Assembly (NCBI GenBank): GCA_963740455.1
Contig: CAVUEF010000011.1
Coordinates: forward strand, 1-64,000
Direction of reading: 5' to 3'
Source of the DNA: Paucibacter sp963740455
GTDB taxonomy: Bacteria; Pseudomonadota; Gammaproteobacteria; Burkholderiales; Burkholderiaceae_C
Length of the DNA: 64,000 nt
The translations under genes and the position numbers were made by a program. A model generated the notes under the pieces. It was not told the origin of the DNA and did no database searches. It saw only the letters and a program-made list of their open reading frames with translations. This document shows positions 52,312-64,000 of the stretch, one piece after another (position 1 is the stretch's first letter; each line of letters opens with the position of its first letter).

Positions 52312-52382
52312 GGATTGCTGCCCCGACGGTTCGGTCTGAGAAGACTATCGCTTCATTCTCGCGTCTGAGATTGAGACACCTC

Positions 52383-52411
52383 AAAAAAAACAGCCCGCGA
52401 GAGCGGGCTGT
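52383..52411 (-). terminator. Rho-independent terminator of hppA
   Basis: Minus strand: ACAGCCCGC-TCTC-GCGGGCTGT followed by at least seven T, a perfect 9-base stem. Confidence 0.92.
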
Positions 52412-52433
52412 CAGCGTGAGCGTCAGGTCTTGT

Positions 52434-54602
<2,169 letters not shown>

Positions 54603-54833
54603 TAGAGTGTCTCCTTTCAGGTTCAAACCCTGGAATCAATGAAGTTTCCGCATCCACAAGGCATGCGGCAATAAAAGCCAGCGCCGATCTTAAGCGCTTC
54701 CAGGCCCGGTTCCGTCGGCGCCAGCATGGTGTTTTCCTGTGTTGCGCGAATCAGGCGGGCCTGTAGGCGCGTAATTCGGTGGCAAGCCTGGCCCCGTAGA
54801 ATGCACACCATCTTTCGCCCTTGAGAAGCCTCC

Positions 54834-55376
54834 ATGAGCTTGCATAACGTGACGCCTGGCGCAAATGCGCCCGCGCAGTTCAACGTCATCATCGAAATCC
54901 CGATGAACGCCGACCCCATCAAGTACGAAGTCGACAAGGAGACCGGTGCGCTGTTCGTCGACAGGTTCATGACCACGGCGATGCACTATCCGTGCAACTA
55001 CGGCTACATCCCGCAAACCCTGGCCGACGACGGCGACCCGGTCGACGTGCTGGTGATCACGCCCTACGCCCTGACCCCCGGTGTGGTGGTGACCTGCCGG
55101 CCCATCGGCGTGCTGAAGATGGACGACGAAGCCGGCGGTGACGCCAAGCTGCTGGCCGTGCCCATCGACAAGGTGCTGTCGATCTACACGCATTGGCAAA
55201 AGCCCGACGACATCAACCAGGTGCACCTGAACGCCATCCAGCACTTCTTTGAACACTACAAGGATCTGGAGCCGGGCAAGTGGGTCAAGGTGCAGGGCTG
55301 GGAAGGGCCCGAGTCGGCGCGCGCCGAAGTCGAGGTCGGCATGTCCAATTGGGCGCAGACGCACAAGAACGCCTGA
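54834..55376 (+). CDS. ppa: Soluble inorganic pyrophosphatase
   Basis: 180 residues, family I. It has the metal-binding signature DDGDPVDVLV, the active-site YNCNYGYIP-like line (HYPCNYGYIPQTL) and IPMNADPIKYEVDKETGALF. It hydrolyses cytoplasmic pyrophosphate. A gene for a membrane pyrophosphatase lies on the other strand 231 bases away. Confidence 0.96.
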   Translation: MSLHNVTPGANAPAQFNVIIEIPMNADPIKYEVDKETGALFVDRFMTTAMHYPCNYGYIPQTLADDGDPVDVLVITPYALTPGVVVTCRPIGVLKMDDEAGGDAKLLAVPIDKVLSIYTHWQKPDDINQVHLNAIQHFFEHYKDLEPGKWVKVQGWEGPESARAEVEVGMSNWAQTHKNA

Positions 55377-55409
55377 GCCCGAAAACAGAACTCGACACAG
55401 GTGCACCCC

Positions 55410-58235
55410 ATGCTCAAGCGTTTCCTGCCCATCTTCATCGCTTCGCTGTTCTTTCTGACGGGCGCGCCGACATCCGCGCAAGCCACGCCGGCCAAGGCCG
55501 TGCTCGTCAAGAATGGCAGCCGGGCCAAGCCGCCAACCAAGCCCCATGCAAAAGAGCCGGCCATCAAGGCAGCGCTGCCGCTGGCTTCGAGCGGTATGCC
55601 GCTGCGCGTGCACAGTGTCGAAGGCGTGAACGAATACCGTCTTGCCAATGGCCTGCAAGTGCTGCTGATTCCCGACGACGCCAAGCCCACCACCACGGTC
55701 AATCTGACCTACCGCGTCGGATCGAAGAACGAGAACTACGGCGAGACCGGCATGGCGCACCTGCTTGAGCACTTGATCTTCAAGGGCACGCCGAAGAACC
55801 CACACGTGTGGGCCGAGTTCACCAAGCGCGGCCTGCGCGCCAACGGATCGACCTGGCTGGACCGCACCAATTACTTCGCCAGCTTCTCGGCCAATGACGA
55901 CAACCTGAAGTGGTATCTGGACTGGGAGGCCGACGCGATGGTGAACAGTTTCATCGCAAGGCGCGACCTGGACACCGAGATGACCGTGGTGCGCAACGAA
56001 ATGGAGATGGGCGAGAACAGTCCCGACAGCGTGATGTTCGAACGCACCCTGGCCGCCATGTACGAATGGCATAACTACGGCAAGAGCACGATTGGTGCGC
56101 GCAGCGATGTCGAGAACGTCAACATCGCGCGGCTGCAGGCCTTTTATCGCACCTACTACCAGCCCGACAATGCGACGCTCATCGTGTCGGGCAAGTTCGA
56201 TCCCGAGAAGACCCTGCGCTGGGTGAATGAATCGTTCGGCAAGCTGCCGCGCCCGCAGCGCATGCTGCCGCCCATCTACACGATGGACCCGGTACAGGAC
56301 GGTGAAAGAAGCGTCACGCTGCGTCGCAACGGCGGCACGCCCAGCGTGTGGGCGGCCTATCATGTGGTGGCCGCGGCGGACCCCGATTACGCAGCGGTCG
56401 ATGTGCTGAACCTGATCATGGGCGACACGCCATCGGGCCGGCTGCACAAGCAGGTGGTCGAGAAGCAACTCGCGGCCAGTGCCTTCGCGTTTTCGGCTGA
56501 ACTGGCCGACCCGGGATTTCAGATTTTCGGCTTGCAGCTCGCTCCCGGCCAGGACATCGACAAAGCGCGCCAGGCCCTGCTTGCGGTGCTTGAATCGGTG
56601 GCGACCGAGCCGATCACGCAGGAGGAACTCGAGCGCGCGCGCACCAAGTGGCTGAAGAAATGGGAGCAGGGTTTCGCGAATCCGGAAACCGTGGGCGTGG
56701 CCCTGTCGGACATGATTGGGGCGGGTGACTGGCGACTCTTCTTCTTGAACCGCGACCGCGTCGCCAAGCTCACGCTGGCCGACGTTCAACGGGTCGCCGT
56801 CGAGCGCTATCGCGGCGACAACCGCACGCTGGCCACCTACATTCCCACCGAGCAGCCGGCGCGCGCGCCCGCACCGGTCAAGGTCGATGTGCAGGCCGAG
56901 CTGAAGGACTTCGTGCCGAAGAGCGCGGCCGCGAAAGTGGAGGAGTTCGATGCCACGCCGGCCAATATCGAGGCGCGCACCGAGCGCTTTACGCTTGCCT
57001 CCGGCATGAAGGTGGCTCTGCTCGCCAAGGGCGCGCGCGGGGCCATGGTGCAGGCGCGGCTGAGCTTGCATTACGGTGACGCGGCCAGTCTGAAAAACCA
57101 GGCGCTCGCCTCCGAAGTGGCGGCGCTAATGCTGACGCGTGGCACGGCGCACCTGAGCCGCCAGCAGATACAGGATCGGCTGGACGCGCTCAAGGCGGAA
57201 TTGCACGTGGGCGGCGGGTCGGGCGGGCTGTCGATCGGCGTGATGACGACACGCGAGCACCTGCCTGCCACCATCGCGCTGATGGCCGAGTTGCTGAAGG
57301 AGCCCAGCTTCCCAGCCCAGGGTTTCGAAGAGTGGCGCCGCGAGGCGCTGGCCGCGCTGCAAGCGCAGCGCAAGGAACCCGAGGCCGTGGTGGCCGACGC
57401 GGTGGGCCGTTTGTTCAGCCCCTACCCGAAGGGCGATGTGCGTTACGCGCCAAGTTTCGAAGAGCAGGAGGCCGACATCAAGGCCTTGAGCATCGAACAG
57501 GTGCGCGCTTTCTATCGTCAATTCAGCGGCGCCAGTCACGCCGAGTTTGCCGCCGTGGGCGATCTGGACGGCGCGGCGGTGCGCGCCGCCCTGGAAGCCG
57601 GCTTGGGCGACTGGCGCAGCACAGCAGCCTATGCCCGCGTGCCCCAGCCATTGGTCGCGCCGACGCCACAGCGACTCGTGTTCAAGACGCCCGACAAGCA
57701 GAACGCGACCATGCTGGCGCGCATGTCGCTGCCGATCAACGATGCGGACGCCGACTATCCGGCGCTGATGCTGGCCAACTACATGCTGGGCGGCGGCGGA
57801 AGTTCGCGTCTGTGGAAGCGCATACGCGAGAGTGAAGGACTCTCATACAGCGTGGCGAGCTGGATCCAATGGAGCAATTTCGAGCCCAATTCGGCCTGGA
57901 TGTCGAGCGCCATCTTCGCACCTCAAAACCGTGACAAGGTCGAGAAGGCCTGGCGCGAAGAGCTGGCACGCGCGCTGCAAGACGGCTTCACCGTCAAGGA
58001 GCTCGACGACGCGCGCCAGGGCTTGCTGAGCCGGCGCAAACTGTCGCGCGCCCAGGACGGAGGGCTGGCCTCCGCGCTGGCCGGCAATCTGTACCTGGAC
58101 CGCAGTTTTCTGATTTCCCAGCGCGTCGACGACGCCTTGGCGAAACTCACGCTGGATGAGGTGAATGCGGCGTTTCGACGCTACATCAAGCCCGAGCAGC
58201 TGGTGATCTCTTTCGGCGGCGACTTCAAGCCTTGA
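55410..58235 (+). CDS. M16-family zinc metallopeptidase (pitrilysin-like), secreted
   Basis: 941 residues. A signal peptide (FLPIFIASLFFLTGAPTSAQA) precedes two M16 repeats. The first has the inverted zinc motif HLLEH in GMAHLLEHLIFKGT and the downstream Glu in RNEMEMGENS. The second, from about residue 530, lacks it and serves as the partner half. ATG 55410 is chosen over GTG 55401. It is 33 bases after ppa on the same strand. Confidence 0.9.
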   Translation: MLKRFLPIFIASLFFLTGAPTSAQATPAKAVLVKNGSRAKPPTKPHAKEPAIKAALPLASSGMPLRVHSVEGVNEYRLANGLQVLLIPDDAKPTTTVNLTYRVGSKNENYGETGMAHLLEHLIFKGTPKNPHVWAEFTKRGLRANGSTWLDRTNYFASFSANDDNLKWYLDWEADAMVNSFIARRDLDTEMTVVRNEMEMGENSPDSVMFERTLAAMYEWHNYGKSTIGARSDVENVNIARLQAFYRTYYQPDNATLIVSGKFDPEKTLRWVNESFGKLPRPQRMLPPIYTMDPVQDGERSVTLRRNGGTPSVWAAYHVVAAADPDYAAVDVLNLIMGDTPSGRLHKQVVEKQLAASAFAFSAELADPGFQIFGLQLAPGQDIDKARQALLAVLESVATEPITQEELERARTKWLKKWEQGFANPETVGVALSDMIGAGDWRLFFLNRDRVAKLTLADVQRVAVERYRGDNRTLATYIPTEQPARAPAPVKVDVQAELKDFVPKSAAAKVEEFDATPANIEARTERFTLASGMKVALLAKGARGAMVQARLSLHYGDAASLKNQALASEVAALMLTRGTAHLSRQQIQDRLDALKAELHVGGGSGGLSIGVMTTREHLPATIALMAELLKEPSFPAQGFEEWRREALAALQAQRKEPEAVVADAVGRLFSPYPKGDVRYAPSFEEQEADIKALSIEQVRAFYRQFSGASHAEFAAVGDLDGAAVRAALEAGLGDWRSTAAYARVPQPLVAPTPQRLVFKTPDKQNATMLARMSLPINDADADYPALMLANYMLGGGGSSRLWKRIRESEGLSYSVASWIQWSNFEPNSAWMSSAIFAPQNRDKVEKAWREELARALQDGFTVKELDDARQGLLSRRKLSRAQDGGLASALAGNLYLDRSFLISQRVDDALAKLTLDEVNAAFRRYIKPEQLVISFGGDFKP

Positions 58236-59410
58236 CGGCGGGGTCAGGTCTGAAGGGGTTGCGCTCACCCAGCTCGCCCACGTACTGCGCCATCGCCTGA
58301 CCCTCCTGCTTCAGGAAGTCGTCGATGGCCTGGGCGAAGCCCGGGTGGCTCAGCTGATGCGCCGAGTGCGTGACCAACGGCAGCAAGCCGCGCGACATCT
58401 TGTGCTCGCCCTGCGCGCCGCCCTCGAAGGATTGAAAGCCCTGTTCTATCGCCCATTGCAGTGGCTGGTAGTAGCAGGCCTCGAAGTGCAGGCAGCGAAT
58501 GTCTTCGACGCTGCCCCAGTAGCGTCCGTACGCGTGGCCGTGGGCCCGGTCGATGCACACCAGCGAGGCGCCGACCGGCTCACCCGCGCGGCGCGCCACG
58601 AACATCAGCCAGTGCCCGGGCATGGTGTCGGCCATGGCTTGGAAGAACGCGCGCGTCAGGTAGGGCGTGGAGCGGTGCGCCGCGTAGGTCAGCTCGTAGC
58701 AGTGATAGAAGAAGTCCCACATCGCGGTGCTGATCTGCGCGCCCTCGAGCACCTCGAAGCTGATGCCGGCCTCGACTACATAGCGGCGCTCCTGCAGGAT
58801 CTTCTTGCGCTTTTCGCGTTGCAGCGTGCCCAGAAAGTCCTCCAGGCTGCCGTAAGGTTTCTCGGTGCGGTTGTGCCAGTGAAACTGCACGCCAGTGCGC
58901 GTCATCCAGTCGCCGTCGGTCTCGATCAGGGTCAGGTCTTGCGCGCTGGGAAACAGGATATGCGCTGACGACAGGGCGGCCTGCCGGGTGAACTGGCTGA
59001 TGCCACGCAGCAAGGCGGCGCGTGCGTCATTGTCTTGCGCCAGCAACCTCGACCCCGCCACCGGCGTGAACGGTACGGCCACCAGCAGCTTCGGGTAATA
59101 GCGCAGGCCGTGGCGCTGGTAGGCGTCGGCCCAGGCCCAGTCGAACACGTATTCGCCGTAGGAATGGCTCTTGATGTAGAGCGGACAGGCGGCGCTCAAT
59201 GAGCCGCTCGCGTTCGATGCTCAGGAACTGCGCTTGCCAGCCGGTGGCGCTGACCGCGCTGCTTGACGCCTGCAGGGCCGCCAGATATTCATGGCGCATG
59301 AAGGGCGTCGGATGCGACTGGCGCGCGAGCAGGGTGTTCCACGCCGCCGCGTCGATCTCGGCCGGGTCTGCGTGCACCCGGATGACATAATCGTTCGAGC
59401 CTGTCGTCAT
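58225..59410 (-). pseudogene. GNAT/FemAB-like N-acyltransferase (COG3146/DUF482), frameshifted
   Basis: The N-terminal part (from ATG 59410: DYVIRVHADPAEIDAAAWNT, HPTPFMRHEYLAALQASSS, WQAQFLSIERE) and the main part (AACPLYIKSHSYGEYVFDWA, then DFLGTLQREKRKKILQERR, GHAYGRYWGSVEDI, MSRGLLPLVTHSAH) lie in different frames. They join near 59195 by one extra base. Both parts match the family well, so a sequencing error or a recent mutation is likely. The stop overlaps the end of the M16 gene. Confidence 0.8.
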
Positions 59411-59454
59411 GGCAGCGAGACTGACCTGAGCCCCAAACAAGAATGCATGGAAAG

Positions 59455-61143
59455 ATGTCCGTGAAAGTAGCGCTTGCGCAGATCAATGTCACCGTCGGCG
59501 ACCTGGCGGGAAACGCCAGAAAAATGGCGGACGCCGCACGTCTGGCCTATGCCCAGGGCGCGCGCCTGGTGTTGACGCCTGAGCTCGGCCTGTGCGGTTA
59601 CCCGCCCGAAGACCTGCTGTTGCGCCCGGCCTTCATGCGCGCGTGTGAGCAGGCCTTGCTTGATTTGGCGCGTGACCTGGCTGATCTGGATGGATTGCAT
59701 CTGGTGGTGGGCCACCCGCATCAATGGGGTGATGCCGGCGATATTAGAGGCAAGTCGCTGGCCGTGCTCAGACGCTTCAATGCGGCCTCGGTGCTGGCAG
59801 GGGGTAAGGTGGTGGCCACCTACTGCAAACGCGACCTGCCAAACTACCAGGTGTTCGACGAAAGGCGCTATTTCGTGTCGGGCCGCGAGGCGGGCCTTGG
59901 CGCGGTGGTGTTCGAGGTCGATGGCCTGCGCTTCGGTCTGAACATCTGCGAAGACGCCTGGTTCGAGGAACCGGCGCGCCTGGCCAAGGCCGCTGGCGCG
60001 CAAGTGCTGTGCGTGCTGAACGCGTCGCCCTTCCACTTGGGCAAGCTGCACGAGCGCGAGGCCCGCATGGCCGAGCGTGCGCTGGCCGTGGACATGCCGG
60101 TGCTGTATGCGCACCTGGTGGGCGGGCAGGATGAGGCGGTGTTCGACGGCGCCTCGTTTGCCGTGAATGCCGACGGCGTGTTGGCGGCGCGATCTCCGAT
60201 GTTCGAAGAGGCGCTGCTGCTTATCGAGATCGACGCCCAGGCCCAAGTGCAGGGCCGGATCGAAGCCGAGCCGGTGCTCGAAGCCCAGGCTTGGGGCGCG
60301 CTGGTGCTGGGTGTGCGCGACTATGTCGGCAAGAACGGTTTTCCGGGCGCGCTGATCGGTCTGTCGGGCGGTATCGATTCGGCGCTGGTGCTGGCGGTGG
60401 CGGTGGACGCCTTGGGAGCCGACAAGGTGCGCGCGGTGATGATGCCTTCGCCCTACACGGCCGACATCTCGTGGCTCGATGCGCAGGAGATGGCGCGTTT
60501 GTTGGGTGTGCGCTATGACGAGATGTCCATCACGCCGATGTTCGACGCCTTCAAGTCGAGTCTGGCCAATGAGTTTGCCGGCCTGGCCGAGGACACGACC
60601 GAAGAGAACATCCAGGCCCGCATCCGCGGCACCTTGTTGATGGCCTTGTCCAACAAGTTTGGCGCCATCGTGCTGACCACCGGCAACAAGAGCGAAATGG
60701 CGACCGGCTACTGCACGCTGTACGGCGATATGGCGGGCGGCTTTGCCGTCATCAAGGACGTCACCAAGACGCTGGTGTTTCGGCTCGCGAACTGGAAGAA
60801 CGCCCAGCCGAATCGGCGCGCCGATGCCAGCCTCGGGCCGGTCATTCCGCAGCGCATCATCACGCGACCGCCCTCTGCCGAACTGCGCCCGGATCAGAAA
60901 GATCAGGACAGCCTGCCGCCCTACGAGGTGCTCGACGCGATCCTGTCGCGCTATATGGAAGAAGACCATTCGATCGAGGAGATCGTGGGGTCGGGCTTTG
61001 CCCAGGCCGATGTCGAGCGCGTCACCTGGCTGATCAAGACCAATGAATACAAGCGCCGTCAGGCGCCGGTGGGCATACGTATCACGCACCGTGCGTTTGG
61101 ACGCGACTGGCGCTATCCAATCACATCGAAGTTCCGTGCTTAA
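59455..61143 (+). CDS. nadE: Glutamine-dependent NAD+ synthetase
   Basis: 562 residues. The N-terminal nitrilase-type glutaminase has the triad Glu in TPELGLCGYPPEDLL, Lys in YCKRDLPNYQVFDE and Cys in LNICEDAWF. The C-terminal synthetase has the PP-loop LIGLSGGIDSALVLAV and TTGNKSEMATGYCTLYGD. It makes NAD+ from nicotinate adenine dinucleotide. ATG at 59443 is an alternative start; neither has a clear ribosome site. glnB follows after 33 bases. Confidence 0.95.
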   Translation: MSVKVALAQINVTVGDLAGNARKMADAARLAYAQGARLVLTPELGLCGYPPEDLLLRPAFMRACEQALLDLARDLADLDGLHLVVGHPHQWGDAGDIRGKSLAVLRRFNAASVLAGGKVVATYCKRDLPNYQVFDERRYFVSGREAGLGAVVFEVDGLRFGLNICEDAWFEEPARLAKAAGAQVLCVLNASPFHLGKLHEREARMAERALAVDMPVLYAHLVGGQDEAVFDGASFAVNADGVLAARSPMFEEALLLIEIDAQAQVQGRIEAEPVLEAQAWGALVLGVRDYVGKNGFPGALIGLSGGIDSALVLAVAVDALGADKVRAVMMPSPYTADISWLDAQEMARLLGVRYDEMSITPMFDAFKSSLANEFAGLAEDTTEENIQARIRGTLLMALSNKFGAIVLTTGNKSEMATGYCTLYGDMAGGFAVIKDVTKTLVFRLANWKNAQPNRRADASLGPVIPQRIITRPPSAELRPDQKDQDSLPPYEVLDAILSRYMEEDHSIEEIVGSGFAQADVERVTWLIKTNEYKRRQAPVGIRITHRAFGRDWRYPITSKFRA

Positions 61144-61176
61144 ATCAGGGCCAATGTCTTACCTATCGGAGCCGCT

Positions 61177-61515
61177 ATGAAGCAAATCACCGCCATCATC
61201 AAACCCTTCAAGCTGGACGAGGTTCGGGAGGCCCTGGCCGAGGTAGGCGCTTCGGGGCTGACCGTCACCGAGGTGAAGGGTTTTGGTCGCCAGAAAGGGC
61301 ATACCGAACTCTACCGTGGCGCCGAGTACGTGGTTGATTTTCTGCCCAAGGTGAAGATCGAGGTGGTGGTCAAGGACGTCGATGTGGACCGCTGCATCGA
61401 GGCGATTCTGAATGCCGCCAAGACCGGCAAGATTGGCGACGGCAAAATCTTTGTCATGCCGGTCGAGCAAGTGGTGCGCATCCGCACTGGCGAGACCGAT
61501 GAGGCGGCGGTTTGA
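61177..61515 (+). CDS. glnB: Nitrogen regulatory protein P-II
   Basis: 112 residues, the standard length. The T-loop has the uridylylated Tyr51 in HTELYRGAEYVVDFLPKVK. Start MKQITAIIKPFKLDEVREAL and the ATP-binding B-loop GKIGDGKIFVMP are intact. It signals 2-oxoglutarate and ATP/ADP to nitrogen enzymes. Downstream of nadE, whose glutamine use makes the pairing sensible. Confidence 0.96.
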   Translation: MKQITAIIKPFKLDEVREALAEVGASGLTVTEVKGFGRQKGHTELYRGAEYVVDFLPKVKIEVVVKDVDVDRCIEAILNAAKTGKIGDGKIFVMPVEQVVRIRTGETDEAAV

Positions 61516-61631
61516 TGGCGGCTCTGGCCGGTGCCAGCCAACCCCGACGAGCTTGAGTCCGGCTTGGCACGCGACGCGATGCTTGCGCTGCCGGTCTGGC
61601 AGCTGACCTGCGCTGAACAAGGGAATCCGCC

Positions 61632-62870
61632 ATGAACTTGAGCGAATCACTGCCGGCGTGGCTGTGGCCCAGCGCCTTGGCAACGCCCGATCACGTATTC
61701 TGGATTGCCTTGCTGCTGGTGGTGGGCGCGCTGGCGGGCGAAGTGATTGCGCGGTCGTCGAAATTGCCCCGTGTGGTGGGCTATACGGCGGCGGGTTTCG
61801 TTGCCGCTCTGGCAGGGTTCGGACCCGGCCTGCCGATGCTGGGCACCGCACGCTTGATTGTCGACATGGCACTGGCCTTGATGCTGTTCGAGATCGGCAG
61901 CCGGGTCAGGCTGCGCTGGCTGCGCTTCAATCCGGCCTTGCTGTGGACCAGCCTGGCCGAGTCGCTGTTGGGCGCGGTGGCCGTCTTTGCCGGCTTGCAC
62001 TGGGTGGGTGTCGAGCCACGCGTGGCTGGGGCATGTGCCATTCTGGCCGTGCCTGCGTCGGCGGCGGTGGCCGGGCGGGTGGCGATGGAGCTGGGTGCCG
62101 AAGGCCAGGTGACGAATCGCATGATTTTGTTGACCGCGCTCAACACCTTGTATGCGGTGCTGGCGATGACCTTGTTCCGTGGCTGGTGGCAGGCCGACCA
62201 ATCGACCCATGTGCTGGCGTCGATCACGCTGTTGGCTGGGGCTTTTCTCGGCTCCTTGCTGTTGGCTGCGCTGCTTGCCTGGGTCGTGGCGGTGGTGGCA
62301 CGGCGGCTTGACCTGCGTAACGAGAGCTCGGTGCTGCTGGTGCTCGGACTCGTGCTGCTGGCCATCAGCACCGCGCGCGCCGCAGGCTTGTCGACCCTGT
62401 TGGTGCCGCTGCTGGCGGGCCTGATTCTGCGCAATACCAACGAGCGTCCCTGGATCTGGCCACGCCACTTCGGGACCGCTGGCGGGGTGCTGGTGTTGAT
62501 GCTGTTCATGATCGTGGGTGCCTCGTGGTCGCCCCGGACGCTGGCCCTGGGCGGCATGGCGGCCTTGGTCCTGGTGGCGGTTCGCTGGTCTGCCAAAGGC
62601 ATGGCGGTGCTGCTGTTTTCGCGCTGGGCGGGCGCCAGCGTCAAGCAGGGATTTGCGCTGGCCATCACCTTGACGCCACTTTCGGCGACCGTGCTCGTGA
62701 TGTTGAGTGAATTGCAAAGCAGCGTGCCTGAGCTGGGGGCCAAGGTGGCGCCCATCATGCTGACTGCGGTGGCGCTGCTCGAACTGGTCGGACCGATTGC
62801 AGTCCAGTTTGGCTTGCGCCTGGCCGGCGATATCAGGCCGCCGAGCACGTCGAGCCGAAAGGAGCGTTGA
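61632..62870 (+). CDS. CPA2-family cation:proton antiporter
   Basis: 412 residues with about 12 membrane helices and no C-terminal RCK/TrkA domain. LPRVVGYTAAGFVAALAGFG and MALALMLFEIGSRVRLRWLR are the Kef/CPA2 N-terminal pattern. The transported cation is unknown. Its TGA overlaps the next gene's ATG (TGATG), so translation is coupled. Confidence 0.85.
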   Translation: MNLSESLPAWLWPSALATPDHVFWIALLLVVGALAGEVIARSSKLPRVVGYTAAGFVAALAGFGPGLPMLGTARLIVDMALALMLFEIGSRVRLRWLRFNPALLWTSLAESLLGAVAVFAGLHWVGVEPRVAGACAILAVPASAAVAGRVAMELGAEGQVTNRMILLTALNTLYAVLAMTLFRGWWQADQSTHVLASITLLAGAFLGSLLLAALLAWVVAVVARRLDLRNESSVLLVLGLVLLAISTARAAGLSTLLVPLLAGLILRNTNERPWIWPRHFGTAGGVLVLMLFMIVGASWSPRTLALGGMAALVLVAVRWSAKGMAVLLFSRWAGASVKQGFALAITLTPLSATVLVMLSELQSSVPELGAKVAPIMLTAVALLELVGPIAVQFGLRLAGDIRPPSTSSRKER

Positions 62871-63994
62871 TGAGCCTGGAACCCTTTGCGAGTTCACGCG
62901 CCTTGAGTCTTGGGGTCGAGCTTGAACTGCAGATTGTCAACACGCATGACTACGATCTGAGCCCGGTCGCGGGCGACTTGTTGCGTCTGATGAAGGGCCA
63001 GCGCATCCCCGGCATCGTCACGCCTGAGATCACCAGCAGCATGATCGAGTTGTCCACCGGCGTGTGCGAAGGGCACGCGCAAGTGCTGTCCGAGCTCGGA
63101 CAGACGCGCGACGCCCTGGTGCACTGCGCGCGCCGCCTCGACGTGATGCTGTGCGGAGGCGGCACGCACCCGTTCCAGGACTGGAGCCGCCAGCGCATCT
63201 ACAACACGCCGCGTTTTCACCAGATTTCCGAGCTGTACGGGTATCTGTCCAAGCAATTCACGGTGTTCGGTCAGCACGTGCATGTCGGCTGTCCAGGGCC
63301 CGACCAGGCGCTCGTGCTGTTGCATGGCTTGAGCCGCTTCATCCCGCACCTGATTGCCTTGTCGGCATCGTCGCCGTTTGTGCAGGGCAACGACACAGGG
63401 TTTGATTCGGCGCGGCTCAATTCGGTGTTCGCATTTCCGCTGTCGGGGCGTGCGCCCTTTGTTCAGCGCTGGGACGAGTTCGAGGTCTTCTTTGCCAAGA
63501 TGACGCACACCGGCGTGGTCTCCAGCATGAAGGACTTCTACTGGGACATCCGGCCCAAACCCGAGTTCGGCACGATCGAGGTTCGCGTGCTGGATACGCC
63601 GATGACCATCGAGAAGGCCGCCGCGCTTGCTGGCTACATCCAGTGCCTGGCGCGCTGGCTGCGTGTGGAGCATCCCTTCACACTGAACGAGGACGATTAC
63701 CTGCCTTACACCTTCAACCGATTTCAGGCTTGCCGCTTCGGTCTGGAGGGCACCTTTGTAGACCCAAATTCGGGCCAGCACAGTGTGCTGCGCGACCAGA
63801 TTCTGGCCAGCTTTGACATGCTCGAGGTGCACGCCATGGAGCTGCGTGCCGAGGATGCCATCGCCTTGTTGCGCCGCGAGGTGCTCGGTGTCGGCAACGA
63901 CGCGTGCTGGCAGCGGCAACTGCACGCGAGCGAACATCTGTTGCCCGAGGTGGTGCGTCAGCAGGCCCTGCGCTGGCAGGGGGATGCGAACTGA
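62870..63994 (+). CDS. ybdK: Carboxylate-amine ligase, YbdK/GCS2 family (glutamate-cysteine ligase 2)
   Basis: 374 residues. It has LGVELELQIVNTHDYDLSPV (ATP/Mg site), TPEITSSMIELSTGV, GGGTHPFQDWSRQRIYNTPR, QHVHVGCPGPDQ and WDIRPKPEFGTIEVRVLDTP, all characteristic. Weak gamma-glutamylcysteine synthetase activity is known for E. coli YbdK; the natural role is uncertain. GAAAGGAG precedes ATG 62870. Another ATG overlaps its stop at 63994, hinting at a coupled gene just beyond the window. Confidence 0.9.
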   Translation: MSLEPFASSRALSLGVELELQIVNTHDYDLSPVAGDLLRLMKGQRIPGIVTPEITSSMIELSTGVCEGHAQVLSELGQTRDALVHCARRLDVMLCGGGTHPFQDWSRQRIYNTPRFHQISELYGYLSKQFTVFGQHVHVGCPGPDQALVLLHGLSRFIPHLIALSASSPFVQGNDTGFDSARLNSVFAFPLSGRAPFVQRWDEFEVFFAKMTHTGVVSSMKDFYWDIRPKPEFGTIEVRVLDTPMTIEKAAALAGYIQCLARWLRVEHPFTLNEDDYLPYTFNRFQACRFGLEGTFVDPNSGQHSVLRDQILASFDMLEVHAMELRAEDAIALLRREVLGVGNDACWQRQLHASEHLLPEVVRQQALRWQGDAN

Positions 63995-64000
63995 TGCCGC

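Noticed and set aside
50695..52368. 557-codon open frame on the plus strand opposite the CoA-transferase
   Set aside because: Antisense shadow of a well-supported enzyme.
54690..57071. 793-codon open frame on the minus strand opposite ppa and the M16 gene
   Set aside because: Spans two unrelated real genes and has no recognisable domain.

Overview
The window is high-GC DNA from a betaproteobacterium, most likely order Burkholderiales and close to Comamonadaceae. This rests on the small Trp-rich membrane protein next to ilvD, the DUF3297 protein, imuAB, the large NAD-dependent glutamate dehydrogenase, the nadE-glnB pair, and adjacent soluble and membrane pyrophosphatases. The taxonomic call is inference from gene content.

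Layout. 1-3.2 kb: a left edge full of single-base indels (tRNA-Ala, a class I cytochrome c, ilvD) plus a type III methylase remnant. 3.3-6.6 kb: a LysR regulator, lgt, dnaQ, tRNA-Val with its terminator, and a small hypothetical gene. 6.8-13.7 kb: a 3-hydroxyacyl-CoA dehydrogenase, a beta-keto acid cleavage enzyme and a complete Liv-type ABC importer. 13.9-24.0 kb: lysA, small proteins, hicAB, SOS-controlled imuAB and the 1586-residue glutamate dehydrogenase. 24.1-42.4 kb: the accessory island described below. 42.5-50.6 kb: truncated globin, BTAD-type regulator, two diheme cytochromes, a J-domain protein, a class V aminotransferase and a methyltransferase. 50.7-64 kb: CoA-transferase, hppA and ppa (divergent), an M16 peptidase, a frameshifted GNAT gene, nadE, glnB, a CPA2 antiporter and ybdK.

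The island at 24.7-41.7 kb is the notable part. A three-gene signalling operon (PhnD-like periplasmic binding protein, histidine kinase, sigma54-dependent regulator) has the same architecture as AioXSR/ArxXSR, but its binding protein has no cysteine. It faces a minus-strand gene set: a tetraheme cytochrome with a near-consensus sigma54 promoter, a ChaN-like protein, two triheme c7-type cytochromes (one a lipoprotein), a 726-residue predicted outer-membrane beta-barrel, an NHL propeller and a cytochrome with 12 haem-binding motifs. The last five genes are joined by identical ATGA overlaps. A divergent plus-strand set adds two more NHL lipoproteins, a small NrfJ-like protein and a membrane module built around a heptaheme cytochrome. 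Sixteen-base sites fitting GTYACCAAAWNGNAAC occur twice at the regulator operon and twice 126-194 bases upstream of the expected start from the sigma54 promoter, so this looks like one regulon. My reading is a regulated porin-cytochrome conduit carrying electrons across the outer membrane, bracketed by two BrnT/BrnA relics in which the toxin is broken and the antitoxin intact.
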